Positions 1 through 13,000 of a DNA stretch of 64,000 nt are shown piece by piece. The position numbers and the translations under genes are program-made. A model generated the notes under the pieces. The model saw only the letters and a program-made list of their open reading frames with translations. It made no database searches and was not told the DNA's origin. Each line of letters begins with the position of its first letter. Position 1 is the first letter of the stretch. Source of the DNA: Symsagittifera roscoffensis. Its lineage: Eukaryota; Xenacoelomorpha; Acoela; Convolutidae. The stretch lies in contig NC_087071.1 in assembly GCF_963678635.1 (NCBI RefSeq), forward strand, positions 20,209,613-20,273,612, written 5' to 3'.

Positions 1-1009
1 TTACGCAAAGATTATTTCATCAAAACTTTGTTGCAATATAACGTCTGGCGGTATATAACGTATTTTGAGCGGTAAATTTGTTTTGAATTTGTCGACGCTT
101 GTCGAAAAACAGTTATCAAAATGTCAAATCTTACTTACTAAAATTTTAAATGTGATTTTTTCAATTTTTCCGGCTCTTTCTCTTAATTTTATCTTTGAGC
201 ATGTTTTGTTTTATAGAAATTACAATTTTTGGAAGATGAAAGTCGGCTGTAAAGAGACTAAGGTGTATGTTTTTTAAACGATTGTTTTTTAAAAAGAAAA
301 TCAGGAATTTTCCCGAGTTGACCGAAATGTGATCTCAGAGTTTCCAACAAATACTTTGCAGGAGTTTTTAAATCGATTAAACTCTAATTACCATATCCTG
401 ATTTCACGGAGTGTGGGGTTTCAAAAAATTTTTGCAAAATTTTTAGACTTTTTTCAAATTACTTTGCTGAGCACTCCCAGAGACACAATAAAGACCCTAT
501 TTTGACCAAAAATTTTGCGCCGCATGAACATTTTCAAAAAATGGCTCAAAAAGCTGTTTTTTGGCACTTTTTGGAAAATTTTGACCAAAAAATTGCGTTC
601 TTTTTCGCCGCAACCCCCTCCTTCAAAATAAGTATACATTTCGCTGAAGTCGCCTTTTTCAAAATTTTATTGTTTTTTAGCCATCAAAGTGGTAGATTTA
701 ATCAAATAATACCAAAGAGGGACCCTTTGCTTGGTGTGGGGGTTTATTTTTTTCCACTTTTTTTAGCAAGTTTGACAAAATTAAGCATTTGGTCGAAGTG
801 TACATTGATGCAAATTTATCCATCATTGTAAAGTATTCCAAAAGTATATGATGCAAAAACCGTTCATCATACTTGTTATGTAGTACCAATGGGTCAATTT
901 ATCCTGAATAACCTCTACAATTTATGCAAGCTTTTCGTGATGAAAAGTTTGAATATGTTTTCTTTACAATAAAAAACAATCTAAAAAAAAATTCTGTCAT
1001 TTTCTGTAG
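1..1009 (+). other. End of a dynein intron
   Basis: AT-rich, with the reversed MITE fragment at 420-750. No exon supported; the upstream dynein exon is outside the window. Confidence 0.7.
420..750 (-). mobile_element. Degenerate hAT-type MITE fragment, reversed
   Basis: The blocks AATTTTGACCAAAAAATTGCG and GCGCCGCA appear in the opposite orientation to the other copies; the ends are not preserved. The ORFs at 454-831 are products of this repeat. Confidence 0.55.
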
Positions 1010-1048
1010 GCAACCGAAATCGAAGCAAAAAAAGTCCAGTCGAAGCTA
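1010..1048 (+). CDS. Dynein exon 1 of window (stalk CC1)
   Basis: This 39-bp exon (13 codons, phase 0 to 0) encodes ATEIEAKKVQSKL. It is preceded by a pyrimidine-rich tract ending TTTCTGTAG and followed by the consensus donor GTAAGT. Its last residues align with the sequence that precedes the VDEMM-like segment of the stalk in DNAH7-type dyneins, and the next exon begins VDEIM in the same phase. It is too short to be seen by ORF length, and rests on both splice sites and protein continuity. Confidence 0.8.
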
Positions 1049-4000
1049 GTAAGTTTTTTCTGGTAAACAGCCGTACACATTCCTATTTTAGTGCATTAGG
1101 TTTGAAATGAACTCAATTGAAAAACACAAGAAATTTTCAGCAAAATTGTACGTTTCCGTCGAGAAGTTGTTTCATTTTTAATTGCTGTCATTCTATCCTC
1201 AGTTTAATTTCTTCCATTTTTTTCTTTTCCTTTGCAAATTTTAGTTTTTCTTATGAAAATTTATATCTAATTTTTCTAATATAACAAATTTGCCATAATG
1301 CATGTTTTGATCTTGCCATAATGCATCTTACTCCATTATAAGCAGGTTCAAAATTTATTCTTAATGGTCTATTAAGACGTTATAAAAGTAACATAACAAA
1401 AACTTATTCAACATCATCAGAACAAAACAGTTTTTTTTCTCAGCAATGACAGATGCGTTTTAATCCATTACTCCGGTCATTCAAATTCACTGCCGATTTT
1501 GTGTTTCGAATGTTCTCCCATTTTTGTTTCTGGTGCTCAATCATCACTCGCGAAATGTCTTCAAACAATGTATCTACTCCTTTTCCGTCTTTGGCTGACG
1601 TCATGTACCATTTATGGAAGTTGTTCACTTCGCATAGTAATTCAATGCTTCTTGTGTCGATTGTACCTGTGGACATACAAATATTGCTGCAATAAATTGG
1701 ACAGAAAGCATAATAATAAATGAATAAATTATAAAATCAAGACTGCTCGTATATCAGGGCAAAAACCCTGAATGTTCCGATTGTCCCTTAATTCATTTCG
1801 AATATTTTTTGGGGAAAGAAAACCTTGAAAACCTAAACATTTCGCTCAAGGTCAAAGGGTAAAATTTTGATTCGTTCGAAATTAAAACGACCAATAGGCC
1901 AGCCTCAATTCAATTTGGAACGAATTTGTTGTTCAGGATAATTCGCAACGCAAAAATATTTCGCGTTACGCTCTCAGCTTTATGAATAAACTCTTCAAAG
2001 CGCGCATAATTTACTCCAGAACATGGCAAATTTGGCAACTTTCAAACCCCCAGAACTGTTCAAAAAATGATCGGATATGAAATATCTTTTTTCATTTGAA
2101 CTCAGGAGGTCGATATCTTCAATGAAGTTAAAGAAGTTTGTTGAAAATTATTGTTTCGATCGGTGAAAAATGACTGGATAAAAAAATCACACCGAGCATA
2201 TATAAACATCTTCGAAAGTCGGAACAATTATGATTAATATATAAAAACAGAGCGACTGACAAGCAATAAAAATAGAACTTGCAAAAAAATTTTAATAGTT
2301 GCCAATCGATTTTTAGGAGGCACTTAGCGTAGCGGTAAAGCGTTCACTTTGTAATTGATTGTCAGATCGTGTATTTGATCCGATGCCATTGCAATGATAG
2401 TGTATGAGGACGAGTTCTCACTTGACCTCTAGCTTCAGGTCTACCCCAGTCTGGCCAATTTCGGCTGCAATAGTGGTACCACGTGAAATTTCTAGACTCT
2501 AAAAAACTGCCTTGAGTCTCAAAAAAGACTAGTTGGAACTTCTTGTCGTGGCGTGCTTTTTTAACACACCATGCCAAATTGTTTTAAGTTATTGAAAAGT
2601 GACAATTATTTTGCTGTAGCCCTTGACTACCAGCGGCGGCAGTTCATCAAAGTTTTAAGCCAGTTTCGGTTGCTTTTTTCTAGGTTTTGTTTTGTACGAA
2701 ATGTCTATTGATATAGCCATAGATGCAAGCATTTTTCTAGACAAATTGAAATTTTTGCAATGTTGGACAGTTGCAGAAAGCCCGTGACATCCCTCCGGAT
2801 AATGACAAACTTCTAACCTATTATATTATGACTAAAATTGATTGTATGACCTTGATAGTTGTGGTACATTTAGGTGAAAACGAATGGCTTTCAGAGCAAG
2901 AGTTAAACGTTTACCAAACAGTTGTTTTACGTTAATCTGTACCCAATTCGTTTCAGTTCAGAATAATAGATTGCTCGTACATTGCTGTATGACAGCCCTA
3001 ACGAAGTATCAGTAACCGCACATCTTTCTCGGTTCATTGAATTTCATCAATCAGTAAACTTCAATCCGGCTTGTGGACTTACCTTTTTAATACAAGAATT
3101 CGCAACAATTTGCGAAAACGCAACAGTTCCGCACATTTTATGCTTTTCATAAATACTGCTAACCAAAAACCATATTCATTTGTTACACTTATGTTCATCT
3201 AAGGGATAGTGAGCTCAATTTTTAGGGTTTTTGGACTGAATTTAAGTTTTTGTCACCAAGTTTTGCCCTGTTACCTGAGATATGGCGTTTATTTCATGAG
3301 AATTGTGCTCAACAAATTTTGTGTTGTGCAAAATTGATTGTTTACAAAATTAGAGACATTTTTTGCAATTTCTTATAATTAAAAAAGATGATGACTCAGG
3401 CTGGAATAAGAATTAAAAAATTTTTAATATCAAACAGACCCAGAAAGTTATTGATACGTTTGGCATTTTAGATCTGACCCCAATTTTTCATTTTTTTCTA
3501 GAATTACGAATGTATGTATGGCTCTATGCGTAATTTTTTAAAAGTTTTTATTTAAGGGGAGAATGGAAAAATGAATTTCATTGCTATAAAAATTTAAGCT
3601 ATATGTAAAACCTCGGGAAAATTTTTCGAATAAAACAAAGTGAATCAACAATTGGGTTACACTTGAATTGTTCTACCTAAGTCACACTTGGTTCCAACTA
3701 GAAAACATGGCACATCATCGTCGAGCACAGTCAAAGACATATTGCGCCACTCTGACAAACTCTTCATAGAGCCGTCCATCCCAGCCAAACTGAAAAAAAA
3801 ATCTCATTTTAATTTTTTGATTAGACTTTGTTTAAATAATTCATTGTCATTTGACTTAGTTGAAAATTAAAAAAAAAACTATTTAAGAGCATTCAAAAAT
3901 TGGTGGAATTGTGGCCTTTGTGTAGTGATGGTAGTCAGCAATCATATGGTTGCTGGTTTAAATTGCGACTGCGCTGCAATAGCCTGTGCAAGTGAGGTGA

Positions 4001-7000
4001 TTTCTTGCAATTAAGTCATAGCTTAATTGGGCGCTAATTGTATGCTCTCTTGTCAACCTAATTATTTAACCTCTGGAGAAGACCTCCAGGCTGGTTGACT
4101 TAGAAAAACAAAGCTGGTGACCTCAATTTGGGCGACTAAACGTGGTGAAATTTATTTTATGCAACTGTGAAAGGGCTGCCATTAGGTAGAAAAATTGAAA
4201 AGAAAAGTATAAACTTCATCAAATGGAATTCTATCTTATTAAGCTGCTTGATTTTTAATTCGAACAGATGGCCAGATAGATGCCCAAGCGAAGTAGCAGA
4301 CTTACGGTGAGGGCTATTTTGCCCCTTCTACCTTAAGATTTTGACCCTTGGCCACGTTGGCTACTTTTGGATTTTTGAATTTTGGGAACGACCCTGATAA
4401 TTTTTGTAAACTCTTTCGGCGCCAGTATGAACAAACTTTGATCGCAATTTTTTGGTCAAAAGTTTCCAAAAAGGCCTAAAAGCGTCTTTGTAGCTTGTTT
4501 TTTTTAAACGAAAACCATTACGAGACCAAGCTGTGTACAAGATAGGCGCACAACTTTGTGTCTGTACGTTCCTGGATTCCAGAGAAAAGTCTCAAAACAT
4601 GTTAAAACTTTATCGGAACGATCAAAGGAATTGAGAGAACACAAGAAGAACAAAACGAGCGTGCTTTCTGCGGAACTTACAATTCACAAAATGCAGTTTT
4701 GCCGCGTAATGGTTTGCCTTCTGTTTGAGATAAATTTGGTCAAGTTTGAAGAACTCGCACAAAACTTTCAAAAAGTTTCAGCAAAATCCGCCCCCTTCGA
4801 GAACGTCTTACATCCGCCCTGCTCACGCGACTGCTTTTTAAATCTTTTATATTTTTTTCTTACATTTATTTTTTTCTTTCTATTATTGCTCCATAGACCT
4901 TAAAAGGCAGTCGGAACATTCAAGGCTTCGCCCTGATACGAGCAGTCTTGTTTCATTGATCCTCAGAGGTTGAAAACAAAATTAATGAATCATAATAACT
5001 AGATTGACTATTGCGCTGATGGTTTTAGAATACAACAGATCCAAATGCGAGTAGGCTAAACTCCAAATGCAAATGCTCAAAGCACACTGTGTTGTGTCAT
5101 GGCGACATCATTTGCGAACTACAAGCTAATCAAACGTCACTAAACGTATATAGAGTATTGATTCGACTCAATCCTCAAACAAGAATGATTTTGAATACTG
5201 AAAAATCGAGAAAGCAACGAGGTTTTGCTTGGTTCATACAACAGAGATTCAGAGAACAAGTGATAAGCAATGCTCACAAGGCGCTTTTGGAAAGACAGCC
5301 ACTCAAAACTGCGCTACAATTAGTTACATGACACCGTGCCATGCCGATAAATGTTCTGTGACATATTCTTAGATCTAAGATCAGCTAAAGGAACAGACAG
5401 CCAGTGGTAAAAACAGTTTCACAATAGTCAAAGGGAACGGTTTCATGTAGACTGTTTGTACAAAAATTTTTTATTTTTTTCTTGGCTCAAGACTAAGCTG
5501 GGTTGAATCTGGACCAATTCTAGTAAGAAATAGTTTGATCATCAAAAAGTGCTTGTCAGCAACCTTCGCTGGATTTCAAAAAACAATTTTTTTTTGTCTC
5601 GTACAAGGCAATTTTTGTACCTGTCTAAATTTCTTTGAGGAAGGCTCTCATTCAAATCTTGGACAATCGCGTTCGGGTATTCCAGAAAGAATCTTTCGAC
5701 CAAATCAAATAGTTGCTCACCAGAAGCTACAGAACCAGTTTCTCAGTTTTCTTTTGCATTCGAGCCATATATTTTCTATGGTATTTAAGTCAAGTGATTT
5801 ACCTGGCAAGGGGGTCCCGTTTAAGTTGTTTATCCGGAAAAAACAGAGCAATTTCCTTGTCGATTGAATAGACGCAATTGTCTTGTTGAAAAACATACTC
5901 AATGCTACAAAAATGTCCAATATATCGGATAAACAAGATTGTGGGGTATCGATATAATTATCTGCCTTAACTTTTCCCGATGACTGAAAATTTTTTCTGG
6001 CTCTATGATAAGTAACACACGCCTATATCATAGCAGAATTTTTTTAAATTTTTCGTAGCACATGGTGGATAGCAATAAAGCTGAGTCTTTGAACGCCGAT
6101 TACTCAATTTGTTTTGATTATTAATCATAACCCGGCATTTGTCAAAAAATTAAAGGGTCTCTTTATTGTAAAAAAAAAATCCAGTTTAACCGAGTTCTCC
6201 ACCAAGCGGTGCGCAGTTTCCGAGGTGTTACGGAAATTGTTGTAGATTTTTTTGAAATTCGGCGAAAATTTCTACTGCGAGATAAAAATTTCTCATTTTA
6301 GTGTTGTGAACTTGATAATGACTTCAATTTATGAAGTTGTGAGCTTCATAAGTTTTTTTGTACATTTTCAGCTGAATTTCAGCGATAAAGTTGAAACACT
6401 TTTTAACTCCACGATTAAATAATTATGGTAATTTTCCATGCCATTGATTTGCTCTTTACAGTTTTGTCTGTTACTTTTGTAACTACTCTACGCATTGTAT
6501 TCCTTGAGCAATTCAAAACATCAGCATTTTTTTTACCCTGTAAATCGGGCTCTTCAATCTTTTAGCAAATTCTCTGGATTCTTTCGATAATTGCCGCACC
6601 ATTGAAAATTTCGTTATAACCTCAATTTGAGAGCTAAACTATTTTTGAAATTGAATGTAAGCTGATAAACCCTTTTAAGAAATTGTTTTGATTTGATATG
6701 TAAAAAAAATTGAAAAGGTATGGAAAAAAGATGAACAAAAAAGTGCAAGAATTTTACGATCAAACTTTTCGTAAAATCAAAGTGCACTAACTATTTTTGT
6801 AGCTGACTGTCGTTTTGTATCAACTATGTTTTGTAGTAATTGTCCTTGACAACTCGGGTTGAGATGTTCAAATTGTTTCGACCGAAGTTATCCAACACAC
6901 GGATACTGTTTGAACAAACTTCTATGATCAAGAACAACATTCGGTGGGACCAATTTCAAAACATAGGCAAAATATGGTTAGATATAGGCATAAAATAAAA

Positions 7001-10000
7001 TCTAGATAAAATGGCATAATCGAAGACATGTTTAAAATCTGTTCAAATTTAGACTAATTCAAACACAAATCTAGCCGAACACTATAACAAAATTTTGATT
7101 GAATTACGGTTCTTCTAAGAAATTGTGCGGAAAAATTGAGTGAAGCGTGGAGTACTTATACTGGATTCTTGAAAACTATTTGACAGCAATTCTTTTTTTT
7201 CACTTGAACGAAATATGTGAAAAAAAAATCACCCAAAGAAGTCGCGTGTTTATCGTGATTATAAGGGTGGTTTTTGTTAACTCAAAATTTCTTACAGTGA
7301 AACTAAGACTGTGTGTCAAATTTAAAAAAAAACCGCTAGTGTTATATAAGGGTCTTTTGATTGTTTAATGTTTATCTCAAATTTTCGCTATTTGGCTTTA
7401 AATTTCTGATTAGTTTTAATTAAATTTTTAATCATAAAGAAAAAAACTAGGCTGAACGCCTGCAGTTTTATGAATAATGATTGATTCTGTTTGAGTTTTG
7501 TTGCCATTCTTCACAATATTCAAAAAAATTGAGCAGTTCAAAATTTTATCAGAATTTGGTCGTTACACTTGCTAAAAACACGTTGTGTTGGATACCTATC
7601 GAATTTTGTATTTTTTCTCCTCATTTCTTTTTTTTCTCATACATGTTTTGTTCCTCATTTTTGCAAACCTTATTTACCCTCCTCATTACGAGGCCGAACT
7701 GTGCTGTGGATTGACTGTGCCCTCGAAAGGCGCTCAATTTTGTTTCTGTATCTTCCTGGATTCATGTTTTTCTTCTGTTAAAGTTTTGTTGGAACGATAA
7801 AAAACGAAAGAACATGGAAGCAGTTTAGGATTATTAATAAAGAAGAACAAAACGAGCCTTTTTGTTTTAAAAATGCTCAGTTTGGCATCGTCATTCTTTC
7901 CTTTTTTACCCCACCCAGAACTTTAATCCAGCAGAAAAATATTCTGTCTTCTCCAATATAAAAACTCAATTTCAACACTTACTTCGCAAAAACGAATCAT
8001 TTTATTATTCGTGTTTTGCAATAAAAAATAATTCAAACATTTTGTCCAAAAAATTTTTTTCAATGGATTTTTGGTTATGCTATGGAACAACTTTGGCAAG
8101 AATACCCTAAAATCCACCTTCATTGTTTTTGATTCTAAGAAAAAGTTGTTGTGTCCATCCATTCCATTGAAAATTATTGTTTCTCATCAGAAATAAAAAA
8201 TTTGTTGACTTACTTTTTATACCCGCACCGAGCGCCCATGGAACTTAATCAATTATAATGGATTTCAATTAAAATGGATTATCCCTTACAATCCATTATA
8301 TTGGGCTATAATGTATTTTTTAGAATCTTTATTTTTTTTGAAAATAATTGCAACTAATTTTAGTCTTTTAAGTTTTTAACAGGTGAACTGATTTTTTTTG
8401 CAAATATTTGCAAAAAAATCTATTCTACGTTAATAATAGCCAACTTTAAGTTAAACTTAATTTTTTTAAAAAAGAATTACGAGTCAAACCTGAATGTTAT
8501 TATAACTCCATTGGCGTTTTTGAAAAAATTCCTGGTGACTGAATATTTAGTCCTGTATTGACCGGCTAAGTCCCAAATCTGAAGTCGAACTTTTTCATCA
8601 TCAATCATCAATGCTTTGCTTTTGAATTCAGCCCCAATTGTCATCTTGTATCTGTCCGTGAACACATCTGAACAAGACTTATTTTATAAGAGACATGAAA
8701 GATAAATTTAGAAAAAAAGGAAAGAAAAAATTTGGCAGAAAAATTACCGGCAAGCGAAAACTTGATATGCTAAATAGTTTCTGTGCCTAACATATCGAAT
8801 TTTCAAAGTCAGAAAAACATCAAAAAACAGGGCAGCATAAAAAAAATCCTATACTGCTCAACTCATATCAGCTTATAATTTTAGCCTAATTTTCTCGTTT
8901 TAGTCGTATGTATCAGGGCATGTTGGTGATTAAGTGTCACCTAACTTCCACACCACATATGTTCATTGTTTGATACAAAATCAGTTTGCTGATTTGGACA
9001 GCTAATGAGGATTGCAGGGTAACAAACGATAACTCGATGAAATAATTTGCTCACTGTCTAAAAATCTGTTGACAAGACAAGTTTTCCCAGTTTCCATGTC
9101 GCCTGCAATTGCAATTTTTAGCTCACGTGAACTCATCTGAAACGGGTAACAAAGAAATTTACAAATTAAAAAAATTGTGTTTTAAAAGCAGAAATTACGA
9201 ACTTCAGAACCATTATAACAACGTACCTGATTTTTGCCTAGGATAGTCTGATTGCACGTTTGCATTATTAAAAACAAATAGTCTAGCAATTTTTTCAATT
9301 TATTGAAATTCAATTTTCGTATTGATTGGCACCACGTAGTTGAATCGCTAGACACGAAAAAACAATCAAAAAAGTTTTCTTCAAAATCTATAAGGTTTAA
9401 GAGTAAATGTTTTTCTAAACTATTTTCTTGTTAATAAAAATAGAGCCAATTGCAAAACTAAATATTTGAATTAATCAAGTTTGCCTATTTTGTTATAATG
9501 ATTTTTTGGAGAAGTGACTGAATTTTAATTGTTTTGCGCTTATTTGGAGATGACGCAATTTTAGACTCATTGTACTTTTGCCTAAATTATCGTTGCAATA
9601 CCTAGTCATTATGCTTGATACTGTCGTTGTAAATGACGTCAGTTTTATAACAAAACTGTTTTCAAAATGTCAAGTCTACTTACCAACAACATTGTTCAGT
9701 TATTTGAATAAGTTGTTCAAGTAATCATCGATAAGTGGAACTATCATATTAGTTCGATCTTTTTCTTACCTATAAAAGGCTGTTTTTAAAAATGACTACC
9801 CGGGTCGAGGTCCGCGACTTAAGAAAAAAATTTGTAAGTCGCGCCGCATATCGTTTTCAGACTGGATTTTGCAGTCGCGCCGCGTGCTGAAGTCGCGCCG
9901 TCAGTCTTTTCTTAAGCTGCGCCGCTTAAGTCTTTTCTTAAGTCGCGCCGCGCCGCTGAAGCCTTTTTTAATGTCGCGCCGCGCCGCTTTAGTCTTTTAT

Positions 10001-13000
10001 TATGTCGCACCTCTTAAGTTGCGCCGCGCCGATGAAGCCTTTTCTTAAGTCGCGCAGCGCATCTTTTTTCTTTTTTTAAATCGCACCGAGCAAGTCTTTT
10101 TTAAGTTGCACCGCATCAATTCTTTTTTAAGTTTCGCCGCATCAAGTCTTTTTTAAGTCGCGCCGCCTAGGTCTTTTCCTAAGTCGCGCCGCTCAAGTCT
10201 TTTCATAAGTCGCCTTGCGTCGCTCAAGTTCTTTCTTAAGTCGCGTCACGCCGCTTAAATCTTTTTTCAAGTCGCGCCGCGCTAGTTAAGTCTTTTCGTA
10301 AGTCGCGCCGCGCCGCTTAAGTCTTTTCTTGATTCGCGCCGCGCCGCTAATGTTTTTTCTTAAGTCGCGTCGCTCTGCTCAAGTCTTGTTTTAAGTCGCG
10401 CCGCGCCGCTTAAGTCTCTTTTCAAGTCGCGTCGCGCCGCTTTAGTATTTTCTTAAATCGCGCCGCGCCGCTAATGTCTTTTCTTAAGTAGCACGGCATT
10501 GACTAAGTCTTTTCTTAATTCGCGGCGCGCCCCTTAAGTCTTTTGTCAAGTCGCGTCGCGCCGATTAAGTCTTGTCTTAAGTCGCGCCGCGCCGCTTAAG
10601 TCTCTTTTCTAGTCGCGTCACGCCGCTTTAGTCTTTTCTTAAGTCGCGCCGAGCCGCGCCGCTCAAGTCTTTTCTTAAGTCGCGCCGCTTAAGCTTTTTT
10701 ATAAGTCTTGCCGCTTAAGTTTTTTCTCAAGTCGCGCCGCTTAAGTCTTTTTAAGTCGCGCCGTTTGATCTTTTCTCAAGTCGCGCCGCTTTAGTCTTTT
10801 TTAAGTCGCGCCGTTTGAGTCTTTCTTTTTTAAGTCGCGCCGCTTAAGTCTCTTTTCAAGTCGCGTCGCGCCGCTTAAGTCTTTTCTTAAGTCGCGCCGC
10901 GCCGCTTAAGTCTTTTCTTAAGTCGCGCCGCTTAAGCTTTTTTTTTAAGTCTTGCCGCTTAAGTTTTTTCTCAAGTCGCGCCGCTTAAGTCTTTTCTCAA
11001 GTCGCTCCGCTTAAGTATTTTTTAAGTCGCGCCGTTTGAGTCTTTTTTTAAGTCGCGCCGCTTACGTCTTTTTTCAAATCGCGCCGCGCTGATTAAGTCT
11101 TTTCCTAAGTCGCGCCGCGCCGCGCCGCTCAAGTCTTTTCTTAAGTCGCGCCGCTTAAGCTTTTTTATAAGTCTTGCCGCTTAAGTTTTTTCTCAAGTCG
11201 CGCCGCTTAAGTCTTTTTAAGTCGCGCCGTTTGATCTTTTCTCAAGTCGCGCCGCTTTAGTCTTTTTTAAGTCGCGCCGTTTGAGTCTTTCTTTTTTAAG
11301 TCGCGCCGCTTAAGTCTCTTTTCAAGTCGCGTCGCGCCGCTTAAGTCTTTTCTTAAGTCGCGCCGCGCCGCTTAAGTCTTTTCTTAAGTCGCGCCGCTTA
11401 AGCTTTTTTTTTTAAGTCTTGCCGCTTAAGTTTTTTCTCAAGTCGCGCCGCTTAAGTCTTTTCTCAAGTCGCTCCGCTTAAGTATTTTTTAAGTCGCGCC
11501 GTTTGAGTCTTTTCTTAAGTCGCGCCGCTTACGTCTTTTTTCAAATCGCGCCGCGCTGATTAAGTCTTTTCCTAAGTCGCGCCGCGCCGCTTAAGTCTTT
11601 TCTTGATTCGCACCACGCCGCTTAAGTTTTTTCTTAAGTCGTGCCGCGCTGGTTAAGTCTTTTCTTAAGTCGCGCGCAACGCTGATATCTTTTATTAAGT
11701 CGCACTGCATTGCCTAAGTCTTTTCTTAAGTCGCGGCGCGCCGCTTAAGTCTTTTGTCAAGTCGCGTCGCGCCGCTTAAGTCTTTTTTGTAAGTCGCCCC
11801 GCGCTGCTTAAGTCTTTTCTTATGTCGCAGCGCGCCGCTAAAGTCTTTTCTTAAGTCGCACAGCATTGCCTAAGTCTTTTCTTAAGTCGCCGCGCGCCGC
11901 TTAAGTCTTTTGTCAAGTCGCGTCGCGCCGCTTAAGTCTTTTCTTAAGTCGCGCCGCGCTGCTTAAGTCTTTTCTTATGTCGCGCCGCGCCGCTAAAGTC
12001 TTTTCTTAAGTCGCGGCGCGCCGCTTAAGTCTTTTGTCAAGTCGCGTCGCGCCGCTTAAGTTTTTTCATAAGTCGCGGCGCGCCGCTTAAGTCTTTTGTC
12101 AAGTCGCGTCGCGCCGCTTAAGTTTTTTGTCAAGTCGCGCCGCTTAAGTCTTTTTTATGTTGCACCGCATCACGTCTTTTTTAAGTCGCGCTGCCTAGGT
12201 CTTTTCCTAAGTCGCGCCGCTCAAGTCTTTTCTTAAGTCAACTTGCGTCGCTCAAGTTCTTTCTTAGGTCGCGTCGCGCTGCTTAAGTCTTTTCTTATGT
12301 CGCGCCGCGCCGCTAAAGTCTTTTCTTAAGTCGCGGCGCGCCGCTTAAGTCTTTTGTCAAGTCGCGTCGCGCCGCTTAAGTTTTTTGTCAAGTCGCGCCG
12401 CTTAAGTCTTTTTTATGTTGCACCGCATCACGTCTTTTTTAAGTCGCGCTGCCTAGGTCTTTTCCTAAGTCGCGCCGCTCAAGTCTTTTCTTAAGTCAAC
12501 TTGCGTCGCTCAAGTTCTTTCTTAGGTCGCGTCGCGCTGCTTAAGTCTTTTTTCGAGTCGCGCCGCGCTAGTTAAGTCTTTTCTTGATTCGCGCGGCGCC
12601 ACTTATGTTTTTTCTTAAGTCGCGTCGCTCTGCTCAAGTCTTGTCTTAAGTCGCGCCGCGCCGCTTAAGTCTCTTTTCAAGTCGCGTCGCGCCGCTTAAG
12701 TCTTTTCTAAAGTCGCGCCGCACCGCTAATGTCTTTTCTTAAGTCGCCTGGCATTGCCTAAGTCTTTTCTTAATTCGCGGCGCGCCCCTTAAGTCTTTTG
12801 TCAAGTCGCGTCGCGCCGCTTAAGTCTTTTCTTAAGTCGCGCCGCGCCGCTTAAATCTTTTCTTACGTCGCGCCGCGCCTCTTAAATCTTTTCTTAAGTC
12901 GCGCCGCTTAAGTCTTTTTTAAGTCGCGCCGCATCAAGTCTTTTTTAAGTCGCACCGCATCAAGTCTTTTTAAGTCGCGCAGCTTAGGTTTTTTCCTAAG

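Larger units (their letters stand above)
1739..4957. repeat. Inverted pair of a dispersed 50-bp repeat
   Basis: The segment at 4903-4957 (GGCAGTCGGAACATTCAAGG ... CGAGCAGTCTTG) occurs in reverse at 1739-1787 and again in direct orientation at 37803-37857. The first two face each other around Rab exon 3. They could be termini of one element or two solo copies. Confidence 0.55.
6320..8489. other. Rab intron 2, remainder
   Basis: AT-rich DNA with the dispersed repeat at 7689 and small inverted repeat at 8256. No gene seen. Confidence 0.6.

Noticed and set aside
502-831. 109-codon ORF near the window start
   Set aside because: Lies in a reversed MITE fragment; low-complexity Phe/Lys-rich sequence is shared with other MITE copies.
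2325-2400. Functional tRNA gene
   Set aside because: B-box and stems are degenerate and a non-tRNA tail follows; SINE-like origin is more likely.
4556-4903. 115-codon + strand ORF
   Set aside because: Overlaps a dispersed repeat also found at 7689, with a low-complexity end; no motif.
9031-9048. Alternative donors for Rab exon 1 (GTTATC, GTTTGT)
   Set aside because: They would add seven to nine residues between the P-loop and switch I, unlike Rab proteins; GTGAGC gives the exact family spacing.
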